The position numbers were made by a program, and so were the translations under genes. DNA of 64,000 nt, taken from Dryomyza anilis (Eukaryota; Arthropoda; Insecta; Diptera; Dryomyzidae). Positions 39,584-51,710 of the stretch are shown here, piece after piece (position 1 is the first letter of the stretch; the number at the start of each line of letters is the position of its first letter). The notes below the pieces were generated by a model that did not search any database, was not told the origin of the DNA, and saw only the letters and a program-made list of their open reading frames with translations. The stretch is taken from the NCBI GenBank assembly GCA_951804985.1, contig OX638132.1, positions 2,585,529 through 2,649,528 of the forward strand, given 5' to 3'.

Positions 39584-39645
39584 TACAGACCGACAGACTG
39601 ACTGACAGACGGACCAAGAGTTTTATATATATATAGATAATTCGT
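38597..39645 (+). mobile_element. DINE-1/Helitron-like element with internal minisatellite, copy B
   Basis: Starts with TATACTAGCTGGACCCGTGC and the palindrome GCACGACTCGTGC. Next come an ATTCTTCCCGGTAGAA-type module (38800-38905) and ~28 copies of a 15-bp unit TGTGGTGAGTTTTAG (38905-39325). The last part is a conserved module at 39340-39510 with a GGTACCACGCCCC-like stretch, CCCGCCCATATATAGCC and GTTTCAGCGGTTTAGACG, then a (GACA)n tract (39517-39595) and a TATATATATA end. This is the most complete copy in the window. Confidence 0.7.
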
Positions 39646-42264
39646 AATATATTCTTGTGGAGTTTAAATATGAGGGTTGAAGATAAATATTTTATATTTC
39701 CAATTGTTAGAGAAGTATTCAAACATTGATTAAACAAAATAAATTGAATATAATGACAAATAAATTGAATATAATCGCAAGTATTGTACATTGTTAGTTT
39801 GTTATTTTTGCACAAAAAATTTTAAAAAAATCACAAATAAGGTAAGGGACCATTTTGGTCTAAATTGATTTATGTGTTACTTTTTATAAAAAAAGGTATT
39901 TTTAACCATTTTTTTTTTCTAGAAAAGTGCAATAAAATTTTATTTTTTAATAATTTTTTTTTTTAATTGAGGAAACAAGGAAATTGATTTGTTAGTATTA
40001 TGATGTTTGATAGTCTCTAAGGATTGAATCCATAGACTTGATAAAAAATATGAAATATGAAAAAACGGTCGAAAAAACAATTTCGAAAAAGAAAACATTT
40101 TTTTATCAATTATTTATAAAATATGTGCATTATTTAAAACTGGAGTTTTTTTTTAATGAAACGTTTTTCAGATGATTTATCGTATTAAAAATTTAAAATT
40201 AAGTTCCACTTAATTTTGACTATAGTTACTGTTTAAATTTATTTTGTTCTGAGCTTGTCATAGCATCCGATTTCGACTATTAATGCCACTCACTGGTCTT
40301 TTTTGACACGTTCTCCTCTATATTTTCAACACTGTTGGTCTCTGTAATAAAATAAAAAATAAATAATTTTTCTCGTAATGTTGTCACATGTCCTGTGAAT
40401 CAACATAAAACATATTTTGTTATTTTTACTGTAAAATAATTCTATTCTTTGTCTTTACTCTATCCACAAAGCAGCATATTACACAAATTAACAAATTAAA
40501 AAATCTCATTATATTTGTATTTACAAGAATACTCTTTACACATGCAAATAACAATTTCAAAGGGATACACGTATCGTATGATTTAATTACTCTAAAGACA
40601 ACATTCATGTGATTAATTAGTTGTTTAAGTTGAATAAAACTATATTTTGTGAACAGTTATTTATATTTTGTAGCGTCGATAATTCAAATGGATGTTTACA
40701 GATAGGACAAGTTCTCCAAAGATGTAACACCAAACTATGATTATTATTAAGAAGCTATTAGCCTAAATATTTTCCTCATTTAGAATAATAAAATCTCTTT
40801 TAAATCAATGCTCGGACCTAAATTACATTCTCTGGGGATTAATTTTCATACAAAAAAATCAATACCTATATAAAATGGGCGTATTTGGAAAAAGAAGTGA
40901 AAAAGAGGGACGTTTTCACGTTTAAGTATATGAAGCATTGGGAATCAAAGATAGCAAAGTCCAAGCTATGGAATTTTGAAAAAAATTACCAAAAAATTGT
41001 ATTATGTAAACGGTTATTTAAAATGTTTGATTTCCTAAACTATCACATTAAACATTATTTACAACCTAAACCCCAAGGCATGGTGCTATAATCTAGAAGA
41101 TATAAAAGTTTTAAAATTAGCTTGTTTTGATTCGAAATTATGGAATTTTTGTTCAGACTTTTATCATTTTAGCGTATATCAATATGGTAAATTTTATTAA
41201 CAAATATGTTAAATATTAATTTTTTGGATATACTTAGATCTACGTTTCAGAATACATATCCGAATTTTGCACAATTTTTAAACCTAGCCGTTTTTGATTA
41301 CCCCTACCTTATATGTTTGAAATAATGAAACAAAAAAGTTTTTGAATACATTCCCTACCCAGAAAAAAATAATCAATATAGCAACCGGTATTAATTGCAT
41401 TAATTAATCAGCTATTTTTTAAACCCTTAAACAAATCTCTGGAAGTAATTATTTGGAACTGGCACGATTAAAATCATGTTTATTATATAATTTACTGATT
41501 TAAATTATTTAAAAATTATTGCAATTATTTTCTTTTGCAGTTGTTATTCTGTGTAAAAAGTAATCTTTTCAAATTACTATAAAAAAAAAACCTATTTATG
41601 TGTTAATTTAGAGCCAATTGCACACATAACTCTTGTAGGTGCTGTTAATCGCCACAATCTATGGTTACTGCGTTGGTCGTTTGTTGACTTTGCTAATATT
41701 TCTATTATTCGTAGGTAGTGCGTCCATCTCCAGACACGTACAACCCCAAAGGGACGCACTATCTCCGCAGCTCTGTTAATAGTACACAGTCACAAAAGAT
41801 ACCTACTATGTGCCATTCTATGAATTTTGTCGAGAACATGTTTATTATTCTAATGATTTATGTTGTTGGGGGTTATGGGGGTTGTGTTGTTAACAGTAAC
41901 ATCAGTGTCAACAAAAACAACAATAGAAAATACAACTTTATTAGGTATTTGCTGGCATACAATAAACATCTAAGAGTTACAACTAAATAAAGATTATCGT
42001 AAGCATACAAATTATGAGATTGAGATCTGTGTGTTAGTTATTTGGTAAATTATGTTGATACTTTTATTGGGAAAATGTTTTAAACTACAATTGTGTTTAA
42101 AAGGTAAACTCATATCTCCAAAAATACGATATATAAAAAAGATATACTATGTATAATACTAAAATATATATTAGACATCTGCACAAATGCATTTGAAAAC
42201 CATTTATTTTATTTCAAGACATGTACTGTCGCTAACTCTATGTTTAAAAATAAAATAAATCTGT
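39646..42264. other. AT-rich non-coding DNA
   Basis: No supported gene. Bases 41640-41980 are of more balanced composition; a 9-bp inverted pair AGTGCGTCC/GGACGCACT lies at 41716-41759. A 90-residue open frame there begins after an AG acceptor-like site but has no recognisable domain. Confidence 0.35.
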
Positions 42265-42915
42265 TGCTCACTACAACAAAGCAGAAGTAGTGTCAAGACA
42301 AAACATAAACAAGACATAGTTATAGTGCACATCCCTATGTGCACAAAATTTCAAATACTGAAATGAACTGCTTACATCACTGAGTGCTCAATGTATTTTA
42401 CATATTTTTATCATTCTTACTTTAAGGAATTTTCATTAATATTGAAATATATATGATAAATTCAAAGTCATATAATATTTTATATTAAATTTTTTATTTA
42501 TCGAACAAAATTTTTGTGTTCTGACCAATGCGTTGTTTTTTTTTTTATTTTTTTTTTTAAATATGTTTGTTGTATTTAATTTATAAACACACATAATTTC
42601 GACCACAACATTTTTGCCATCGAACGCCAAGCGGCAGATATGTTGTTGTTTTCAATGTTCGTCTTTTCACTTTATACTCGTAGCGCTCACTCACTGCACT
42701 CACGGTACTTTTAAAATTTTCAGCGACAGAAGTGTCATTTGGTTTTTTTTTTTCAAAATATTGACAAAAAATGTCTTGACACCAATGCAATGACACCAAT
42801 ACAATGAAGTAAAATCGCTGGAGAGACTTCACTATAATACTGTGGACTGCCATTACAAAATGCACTCAGTACTGTTGAGTGCAGTAGTGCATTTTTTCAG
42901 AGGGAACTTCAAATA
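42265..42915. mobile_element. Dispersed repeat, copy 2 (partner at 8586-9145)
   Basis: Colinear with 8586-9145 (shared GAAGTAGTGTCAA, TTTAAGGAATTTTC, ATGTCTTGACACC, TTCACTATAATACTGT, GTGCAGTAGTGCAT). It carries extra T-rich sequence near 42535-42600 that copy 1 lacks. Confidence 0.6.
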
Positions 42916-43279
42916 AATTAGTACAGAGTGTGCATCATGTATAACTGAATGGTTTTTAGGAAAAAAGAGAATAAGAAATTTAAGTTGCCTTATTTGACAT
43001 CACTATTAATTATATCCGACGATGATATACTGAGAAAACATGACTTGAAATGTAAAATGGTAAAAGTACATATATCACAAGTCATTAATTGAAACTGTTT
43101 TAATTAGTAAAAAATGTTTCCGGAAGAATATTTTTGAAAATACTTATATTGAAAATGTAAAAAACGTTTCTATTGCCACTTAAGAACTAGAACGGTTACA
43201 CATGAAAAATTTAGTTAGCGAAGGTAGTGAAGAAACTTAACTATAGTACATATATCTAAAAAATACAGTCAGTTGGTCA
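42916..43279. other. AT-rich non-coding DNA
   Basis: I see nothing supported in this stretch. Confidence 0.35.
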
Positions 43280-43400
43280 GATGAACAGACAGACAAACGT
43301 ACAGAAATTCAGACGGAATTTCAGACAGAAATGTTGGCAGAATTTAAGACAGAAATTCAGACAGAAATTCAGACCGAAATTTAGAATGTTGAACAGACGT
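43280..43400. repeat. Short CAGACAGAAATT minisatellite
   Basis: About eight degenerate 12-bp units of CAGACAGAAATT type. It directly precedes the A-tail side of a tRNA-derived SINE on the - strand. Confidence 0.6.
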
Positions 43401-43464
43401 AAATCGATAAATCGACGCCGAGATGACAGTGATCAAAAATATATAACTTTCGATAAGGGCAAGA

Positions 43465-43640
43465 TTTTTTTTTAATATCTGCTAAGATGCACAGCACTCA
43501 GACAGTCTATATCCATTCTACTGTGAAATTTATTTCCTACATTTTGTGCGCTAATGCCAAGCCGGGATTCCAATCCGAGACCTTTAGAATGCAATTCCAG
43601 CGCGCTAGCTCTGGACTGATGTGACCAGCTAGAATTCTTT
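43465..43640 (-). mobile_element. tRNA-derived SINE (minus strand)
   Basis: On the - strand, GCGCGCTGGAATTGCATTCT can form a tRNA-like anticodon arm (7-base loop ATTGCAT, anticodon TGC). It is followed by CTCGGATTGGAATCCCGG, which resembles a T-arm/B-box. A ~100-base unrelated body then ends in an A run (43465-43473 as T on the + strand). The D-arm is degenerate and no CCA end is present, so a SINE head is likelier than a working tRNA gene. Confidence 0.5.
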
Positions 43641-43779
43641 CCTGATGTTACAAAATGATAACACAATTTTAGTATGGTAAAATAGTGCATATAAGAAATT
43701 CACCTATGAACATCCCATATTTCAATAATATATAACACTGTGCGGCAAAATTACAACTTTTTGAATTGAAAACCGATTA

Positions 43780-44165
43780 TTCTGGGTAAATTCAGTTTGG
43801 TACAAAAAATGTTTTTCGAAAAAATTCTTCAAAAAAAAAAAGTTTGTAAAAAAAAATTCAAAAACATTTTTTTGTCATTTTTGACAAAAAAAATATCTTA
43901 TATTTTCAATATTTTTTTTTTTCAAAAAAACATTTCATTAATTTTTTTTTTATATAATTTATATTTTTATAATTATTACTTTTCTTTGATAAAATGTTTT
44001 AATTATAAATAATTATAATAAAAACATTTTAAAAGGAATAACATTCAAGAACTACTTGATAACTGAAAAGTATTTTGCCAAAAATGAACGAAAAACCAAT
44101 AGTTTGATTGAAATTTGGTTTGATTCTTCAATATGATGTACAAAAATGTTTGTTTTTTTACATAC
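43780..44165. mobile_element. ATTCAT-family element, diverged copy
   Basis: 'TTCAAGAACTACTTGA', a CCAAAAATGAACGAAAAAC-like stretch and 'TTCTTCAATATGATGTA' correspond in order to 1680-1765 of the element at 1130-1986. Flanked by A/T runs. Confidence 0.5.
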
Positions 44166-44955
44166 ACGCTGCAAAAAAATGGAGCTCTCAAACATAATTG
44201 ACTGATAAATGTTTTGTAAACAGGGTTGTATTGAGACTTGAACAGTGTTGTAATGAGCTCTGACTTACATTATAATATCCCGGAAATGTTGCCCCTTAAA
44301 ATGGAGTATGTTCTAATGGAAACATAATAATTACTACATCCAAATAAAATAAATATTTGAACCGAAACATAAATATGTTCAAAATAAAACATGATTTTAA
44401 ACGACCTGAATATAAATATGTTTCCAGTGAAATATATCAGTTGCTCAAAAAGTAGTATGTTTGCTTACAAACATATTTAAATATTTTTGGAAAGAAATCC
44501 TGAAAATAAAATAAAAATAAAATGTTTTTTATTATTTTTTATTAAAAATCTTTAAACATGCACAGTGGGAATTTATAGTAATTGAATTCATATACACATT
44601 TTTAAATGCATAAATAAATAATTCGTTTAAAACTGCAAGTACTAGTGACAGCATCAATTAATGCACAATTGCACCAGCAGACGCTAAACCAGACGATCCA
44701 AGTTCGCTTTATATTTGGTACAGTTACAGTTGATCTCAGTACAGCACATAGCGCTAGGCAAGGAATTCACGGAGGCTTTTGTAAAAAAAGATGCCAAATT
44801 CTGTTTGAAAATCTAAACACTGATTTTTATTTGTGGTTTTTTCACATTAGTTTTAGAAATTATATGCTGCACTATATTATAATCTGTTACGATTTGCACT
44901 TTTTGTAACACAATTTATATACTTATTTAATTTACAAATAACAAAATTATTACCT
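44166..44955. other. AT-rich non-coding DNA
   Basis: No supported feature. A short balanced stretch at 44645-44800 has an 87-codon open frame with no recognised domain. Confidence 0.35.
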
Positions 44956-45280
44956 ACGCGAACACGTTTTTCAACGAACAACAAAAGACAGAAAATATAC
45001 GCAGAAAATGCCGATCACCGAGTGTCAACTTTGTCAAACATCAGTATGTATAAAATGACCATATACATTCTTCAAACGACGACAAAAGAGACGTGGATAG
45101 AAAATTCTGCTCAACGAGTGCCAACTTCGTATACAAGAAGAATGTTGCAAGAATACACTTATTTAAATCCAATTTATTTTTTGTTTCTTTTTAAACATCA
45201 CTATGTTCAAACGATGGCAAAAGACGGCGTAGGTAGAAAATGCTGCACAATGTTGCCAACTTCGTCAGTCGATAAATTAT
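44956..45280. repeat. Three diverged ~75-base repeats, spaced ~110-140 bp
   Basis: The block ACGACGACAAAAGAGACGTG, GTAGAAAATGCTGC, CAACGAGTGCCAACTTCGT recurs at about 44960-45045, 45070-45140 and 45206-45275. Each is followed by A/T-rich spacer. Divergence is considerable. The open frame of 88 codons over two copies is probably incidental. Confidence 0.6.
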
Positions 45281-48064
45281 CGAATTAAGACGAGCGTTGC
45301 GAACATACGTTGTATTTAGATTTGATTAGCATTTTCTGTGTTTCGAAACATAGTTTTAACCAAGTAAATTGAAAAAAATAGTTTATTCAAATGCAATTAA
45401 AATTTTATGTTGGTATTGTAACATATTTATGGTAAATTTGACAGATTCTGCTGGACAATATAATAATGGTCACACGTGAACAAAAATAAATACAATTTCG
45501 ATTATAATTTAATTACACTTCATTCCTAATACATGTATGGTAATTTCGTATTACTTTTTAATTACATTCAAACATATTCAAACAAATCTTTTCTATTCGT
45601 GTACATTTCATTATATTCAAGAACACTTTTTCGGTCATTATCACACATATTATGAAGTCATAATATTGATGTTTTGTAGATATCGATATTATGAATCGTT
45701 CTTTAAAACAATGAATCATGGATTGAGGTACGAAATCGATCGACATGATGATAAATTGATACTATCACAATTTCTCTACTTCAATAAATTGTTTGGAATA
45801 GAAGTATTCCATGCATGTTTCAGCAACATTCCTTTCGATATTTTTGATTAATTTTTTTTTTCAAAAAATTAAAAACTCATCAAATTTTGTTGAAATATTC
45901 CTTTTTCTACTTAGTTTCAACTAATATATTATAGTACTATAAGTAAATTAGCGCCAGCTTACAACGTACTACTATAATCATTTCAACACTTGAAAACAAT
46001 CCATCGAAATGTCGACAATGGCAACATCTATGTTGCAGCAGCTGCTGTCGAAAGAAATATCAGCAAATATTATTCTCTGCAAGCTGCCAGCATAAATACG
46101 GCAAATTGTTTTCGCCCCTAAGCTGCGCTGTTTAACTCAGGCCAAGAAACAAACAAAAAGTAGCTTTGTCTGCAAGAAATATATTTCTGTCTGCATGCCA
46201 GATAGTTTTTGCTGTTTTTGGATTGCATTTCAACATTCATGTGATGTTGTGATTGCAGAATTTCACTGACAAACATTTTGTGCAAGGCAATATGTTTTTA
46301 ATTTTATATATAAATGTGTCAAATATAAGAATATCTATTATTATTTTCAGTTTTTTTTTAAATTTGTCTTCACTTGACATATGTGTAACTAATGATTATT
46401 TCACTGGAAATCTAATTTTCTGTTGCATAATATTACTCTAGAATTTATTAATATTTGCAGACGTGTGTAGGTGGTTTAATTAAGAAACACATGTTCTTTG
46501 CGGAAATTTTTTTGCACACAAAATCCTTCCTCACTCAGTGGTGCAAACATGCAATGAATTGAAAGTAGTTGTGGTGCTAAATATAAATGGTATGACACAA
46601 GAGATGAGAGATTTGTTGAGTACGAATGTAGAAAAATGTATTATGTTCTATTCTGAAGAAAATTGATTTTAGCTTAGCCAGCAATTGGCATTGGCCATCG
46701 CCAAAGGATTGAGTGACCGGATATTTGAAGGATGTTCTATATATGAAGTCGCCCCACTTGCCGTAAAGCACCCGGGATCAAAGCAGATGTGAAGCTTTAT
46801 TCCATTTAGTTATTTCTGTATTTTTTTTTTTTTGATTTTTTTTATGTTTTCTGTATTTTGCTACTTCGTAGTAACTTCGTTGTTATGCGGCATGCGTGTC
46901 CTTTGGCAAGCAACGTGCGCATGTTGAACTTATTATTTAACACATTGTATTTGGCTGTGCATAAAATAGAATTGATTTCTGTACTGTGTGATTCATTGTA
47001 TGCCTTGGACATACGCTCGTCTGTAGGACATGCTGCAGCCAGCAGGACCCTCGTAAAATATCCAAGTACCAATAAAAAATATGCTGCACATACTTCAGAT
47101 GCTAATCATGTGAATATTCAATTTTGTTGTGGTTTACAGTACTCCGCAAAATGTGAATTTCCTATGGCACTCTCATACATCCGTTCAACATATAACTAGA
47201 GGGTGCTGATTTTTACTGCAAAAGAAGTTTAGTGATAACAAAATTTGTTTAGGCAATTTAAAAAAAAAAAAAATATTTTTAAAGTTTTTGAAATGCTAGC
47301 ATTTTGAACTCAAAACAGGCCTCTAAATTTTTATTGTAATTTTATTACAAACGAAAAAAAAGAGTACGCAGTGAAAATCTACACCTGTGAATGATATCGA
47401 TTTTTTATATTTGAATCCCGTAGTTTTTCAAATTCTGATTAGCATTCAAGTATTTTTAGAAAACCAATTTTTGTCTCGGTTTAAAGGCCTGATGATCTGA
47501 TGGCATCATCATCATCTCCAATATTGACTGGTTCGTTCGTTTTTGTACTTTGTTCCAATTTGCATTTCGTGGAAAAAATAGCTGCAAAAAATACCACATA
47601 TTTATTTAATTAACAAAGAGCCATGCGATGTGTTTTCATGAAACGCTCGGCATCGCCATTTTCTCGGTTTGACGGTTTGGTCACCAAACTCATATTGCCA
47701 CAGCCACCCCCCAGTGCTTTGCAGTCAGTCAACACATGACCAACATCAGCTCTGTACCGCCGCTTATACCCACGTCACTACCAAGCCCTTAGGTCAGATA
47801 GTTCTCTGATATTGTGGGAGTCAAAAAAATTTCACTTTGTGCCCATTTTTCCGTGTACGGCTCATGTTGTTGGCCATGTTTACCGGCGAATTTGCTCAGT
47901 GGGCGCCTTTTGTTGCTGCTGCTGTTTGCCACTGGCAACTATTTGGTTTGTCTGTCTTTTTTTCGTCAGAACAACAAACAGCGAGTAATATTCGAACAAC
48001 AAGTTTCTGCTGATGGCATTTTTTAATTTAATAAGTAAAAATATAAACTCAGTAAAGTTTTTTA
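45281..48064. other. Non-coding DNA, partly unique-looking
   Basis: Bases 45960-46280, 46660-47190 and 47600-47960 have balanced composition without repeats. Several open frames of 60-113 codons lie here on both strands, but none has a recognised domain or splice context. This could be intronic or intergenic sequence. Confidence 0.4.
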
Positions 48065-48261
48065 TAAAATAAATTTGAGTGGGCATTTAAATTTGAGCGA
48101 AACTATGGCATATGAGAGAATATTTTAAAATTAAGTAAAAGTTTTCAATTTAAAAGCAAATTTTTAATATGAGTGAATATTTACAATTTGAGCGAAAATT
48201 TTAAATTTGTGTGAAAATTAAAAATTTTAATAAAAATTTAAAACTTAAGTAAAAATCCTAT
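48065..48261. repeat. AGTGAAAATTT minisatellite, array 3a (left remnant)
   Basis: About ten degenerate units of TTTGAGTGAAAATTTAAA type. It stops at the left end of the DINE-1-like element (48262) and the same unit resumes at the right end (50643), so one original array was split by the insertion. Confidence 0.7.
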
Positions 48262-50642
48262 TAATATAATAAATCTGTTTGTTCGTTTGTACGTTTGTAC
48301 GTTTGTACGTTTGTACGTTTGTACGTTTGTCCGTTTGTACGTTTGTACGTTTGTTCCGCTTCTCCGTCTAAACGGCTGATCCGATTTCCTTGAAATTTTT
48401 ACCACAGGTGCGGTATGGTCTGGAAGGAATGATAGGCTATATATGGGCGGGATTGGACAAAGAGGCGTGGCACCTCCCATACAACCTAAACTTTCAATAC
48501 GATATAACTCGGCACTTTCACCAGCTACGAACATGAAACAAAAAACTCAAATACAAAAAAAAATTTAAAAACAAAAAAACAAAAGCACAAAACAAAACAA
48601 AAGCAAAAGCAAAAATACAAAAGCAAAAGCAATCACGTTTGTTCCGCTTCTCCGTCTAAACGGCTGATCCGATTTTCTTGAAATTTTTACCACAGATGCG
48701 GTATGGCCTGGAAGGAATGATAGGCTATATATGGGCGGGATTGGACAAAGAGGCGTGGCACCTCCCATACAACCTAAACTTTCAATACGATATAACTCGG
48801 CACTTTCACCAGCAACGAACATGAAACAAAAAACTCAAATACACAAAAAAAATTAAAAACAAAAAACCAAAAGCACAAAACAAAACAAAAGCAAAAATAC
48901 AAAAACAAAACCAATCACTTAAAACCACAATCCAAACTAAATGAAAAACAAAAAAAGGAAAGAAAAATAAAAACAAACTCACCACACTAAAACTAACCAA
49001 ACTAAAACTCACCACACTAAAATTCACCCTTAAATTAACCACACTAAAACCCACCACACTAAAACTCACCACACTAAAACTCACCACACTAAAACTCACC
49101 ACACTAAAACTCACCACTTAAAAACTCACCACACTAAAACTCACCACACTAAAACTCACCACACAAAAACTCAGCACACTAAAACTCACCACACTTAAAC
49201 TCACCACACTAAAACTCACCACACAAAAACTCACCACACAAAAACTCACCACACTAAAACTCACCACACTAAAATTCACCACACTAAAACTCACCACACT
49301 AAAACTCACCACACTAAAACTCACCACTTAAAAACTCACCACACTAAAACTCACCACACTAAAACTCACCACACTAAAACTCACCACACTAAAACTCACC
49401 ACACTTAAACTCACCACACTAAAACTCACCACACTAAAACTCACCACACTAAAACTCATCACACAAAAACTCACCACACTAAAACTCACCACACTAAAAC
49501 TCACCACACTAAAACTCACCACACTTAAACTCACCACACTAAAACCCACCACACTAAAATTTCACCACACTAAAATTCACCACACTAAAACTCACCACAC
49601 TAAAATTTCTCCACATTAAAACTCATCACACTAAAACTCACCACACTAATACTCACTATACCCAAAAGTCGCCACACTAAAACTCACCGCACTAAAATTC
49701 ACAACACTAAAACTCACCACATTTAAACTTACCATACTAAAACTCACCACACTAAAACTTACCACACTAAAACTCACCACACTAAAACTCACCACACTAA
49801 AACTCACCACACAAAAATTCAACACACTAAAATTGACCACACTAAAACTCACCACACTAAAATTTCACCACACTAAAACTCACCACACTAAAACTCACTA
49901 CACTAAAATTTCACCACATTCAAATTCACCACTTTTAAACTCACCACATTAAAACTCACTGCACTCAAATTTCGATACACTAAAACTTACCACACTAAAA
50001 CTCCCCGCACTAAAATTCACCACACTAAAACCCACCACTCTATAATTAACCACACTAAAACTCACCACCCTAAAATTCACTACACTAAAACTCACCACAA
50101 TAAAATTCATCACATTAAAATTCATCACACTAAAATTCACCACTATAAAATTCACCACACTAAAACTCGCTACACTAAAACACGCCACACTAAAACACGC
50201 CACATTAAAATTCACCACACTAAAACCCACCACACTATAATTGACCACACTAAAACTCACCACACTTAAAAACACCACACTTAAACTCACCACACTCAAA
50301 TTCACCACACTAAAACTCACCACACCAAAACTAACCACAATTAAACTCACCACTCCAAAATTCACCACATCTAAACTCACTACACCGAAACTTACTACAT
50401 TAAAACCCACCACACTAAAACTTCTACTGGGAAAAACTCTACGGGGAAGAATTCTACGGAAAAGAATTCTACCGGGAACAATTCTACCGGGATGAATTCT
50501 ACGTGTGGATTTTACGGGGAAGATTTCTACTGGGAATAATTCTGCGGAGAAGCGCAGTCTGAGAAATTTTTTTTATAAAATCGCTCCATATCTTTGAATT
50601 CAGAAAATCTTGGCACGAGTCGTGCACGGGTCCAGCTAGTAT
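48262..50642 (-). mobile_element. DINE-1/Helitron-like element with long minisatellite, copy C
   Basis: Reading from the left: a (CGTTTGTA)n tract (48278-48355), the AAACGGCTGATCCGA / GGGCGGGATTGGACAAAG module present twice in tandem, about 95 copies of the 15-bp unit CACCACACTAAAACT (48975-50425), an ATTCTACCGGGA-type module, and the terminal block with GGCACGAGTCGTGCACGGGT. It is copy B in reverse orientation with a much expanded minisatellite. The long FSVVS-repeat open frames are this minisatellite read on the - strand. Confidence 0.7.
48349..48918. repeat. Tandem duplication of a ~287-bp module inside copy C
   Basis: The segment starting CGTTTGTTCCGCTTCTCCGT at 48349 is repeated from about 48636 with few differences, including the ACAAAAGCACAAAACAAAAC tail. 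High similarity indicates a recent duplication. Confidence 0.85.
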
Positions 50643-51710
50643 AAAATATGAGTGAAATTATAAAATTTGAGTGAAAATTTCAAATTTGACTGAAAATTTT
50701 AAATTTGAGTGAAAATTTAAAATGTGAGTGAAAATTTTAAATATGAGTGAAAATTTTAAATTTGAGTGAAATATTAAATTTGAGTGAAATTATAAAATTT
50801 GAGTGAAAATTTTAAATTTGAGTGAAAATTTTAAATTTGAGTGAAAAATTTAATTTTGAGTGAAAATTTTAAATTTGAGTAAAAATTTAAAATGTGAATG
50901 AAAATTAAAAATTTGAATAAAAATTTAAAATTTGAGTAAAAATATAAAATAAGAGTGAAATTATAAAATTTGAGTGAAAATTTCAAATTTGACTGAAAAT
51001 TTTAAATTTGAGTGAAAATTTAAAATGTGAGTGAAAATTTTAAATATGAGTGAAAATTTTAAATTTGAGTGAAATATTAAATTTGAGTGAAATTATAAAA
51101 TTTGAGTGAAAATTTAAAATGTGAGTGAAATTATAAAATTTGAGTGAAAATTTAAAATTTGACTGAAAATTTTAAATTTGAGTGAAAATTTAAAATGTGA
51201 GTGAAAATTTTAAATATGAGTGAAAATTTTAAATTTGAGTGAAATTTTAAATTTGAGTGAAATTATAAAATTTGAGTGAAAATTTTAAATTTGAGTGAAA
51301 ATTTTAAATTTGAGTGAAAAATTTAATTTTGAGTAAAAATTTTAAATTTGAGTAAAAATTTAAAATGTGAATGAAAATTAAAAATTTGAATAAAAATTTA
51401 AAATTTGAGTAAAAATATGAGTGAAATTATAAAATTTGAGTGAAAATTTAAAATTTGAGTGAGAATTTAAAATTTAAGTAAAATTTAAAATTTGAGTGAA
51501 AATTTAAAATTTAAGTAATAACATATAATTTGAGTGAACATTTTAAATTCGATATGTCACATTATATTTGAGTGAAAATTTTAAATTTGTGTGAAAATTT
51601 TATATTTCAATGAAAATATAAAATTTGAATGAAAATCTTAAATTAGTGAATACTTTAAACTTGAGTGTAAATTTGAAAATTGAGAGAAAATTATAAATAA
51701 ATTAGAACAA
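50643..51710. repeat. AGTGAAAATTT minisatellite, array 3b, with higher-order repeat
   Basis: Units of 'TTTGAGTGAAAATTTAAAA' are arranged in larger blocks. An ordered series of unit variants (GAGTGAAATTATAAAATT, TTTGACTGAAAATT, AAAATGTGAGTG, AAATATGAGTG, GTGAAATATTAAATT) starts at about 50648, 50950 and 51125. The blocks are more alike than single neighbouring units, which shows recent duplication of multi-unit segments. Confidence 0.8.

Noticed and set aside
41716..41990. Exon-like frame after an AG acceptor
   Set aside because: The frame of 90 codons has no downstream donor pairing or recognisable domain; the 9-bp inverted pair in it suggests repeat-derived DNA.
46577..47199. Several 64-113 residue open frames in balanced DNA
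   Set aside because: They overlap on both strands, lack splice sites and domains, and fit chance open frames in unique non-coding DNA.
38905..50425. Evenly spaced short repeats resembling a CRISPR array
   Set aside because: There are no unique spacers: units are contiguous 15-mers or 18-mers, and the DNA is an animal nuclear genome.
48806..50495. Open frames of repeated FSVVS/TTLKLTT residues
   Set aside because: They are the 15-bp minisatellite of the DINE-1-like element; a unit length divisible by three keeps the frame open on both strands.
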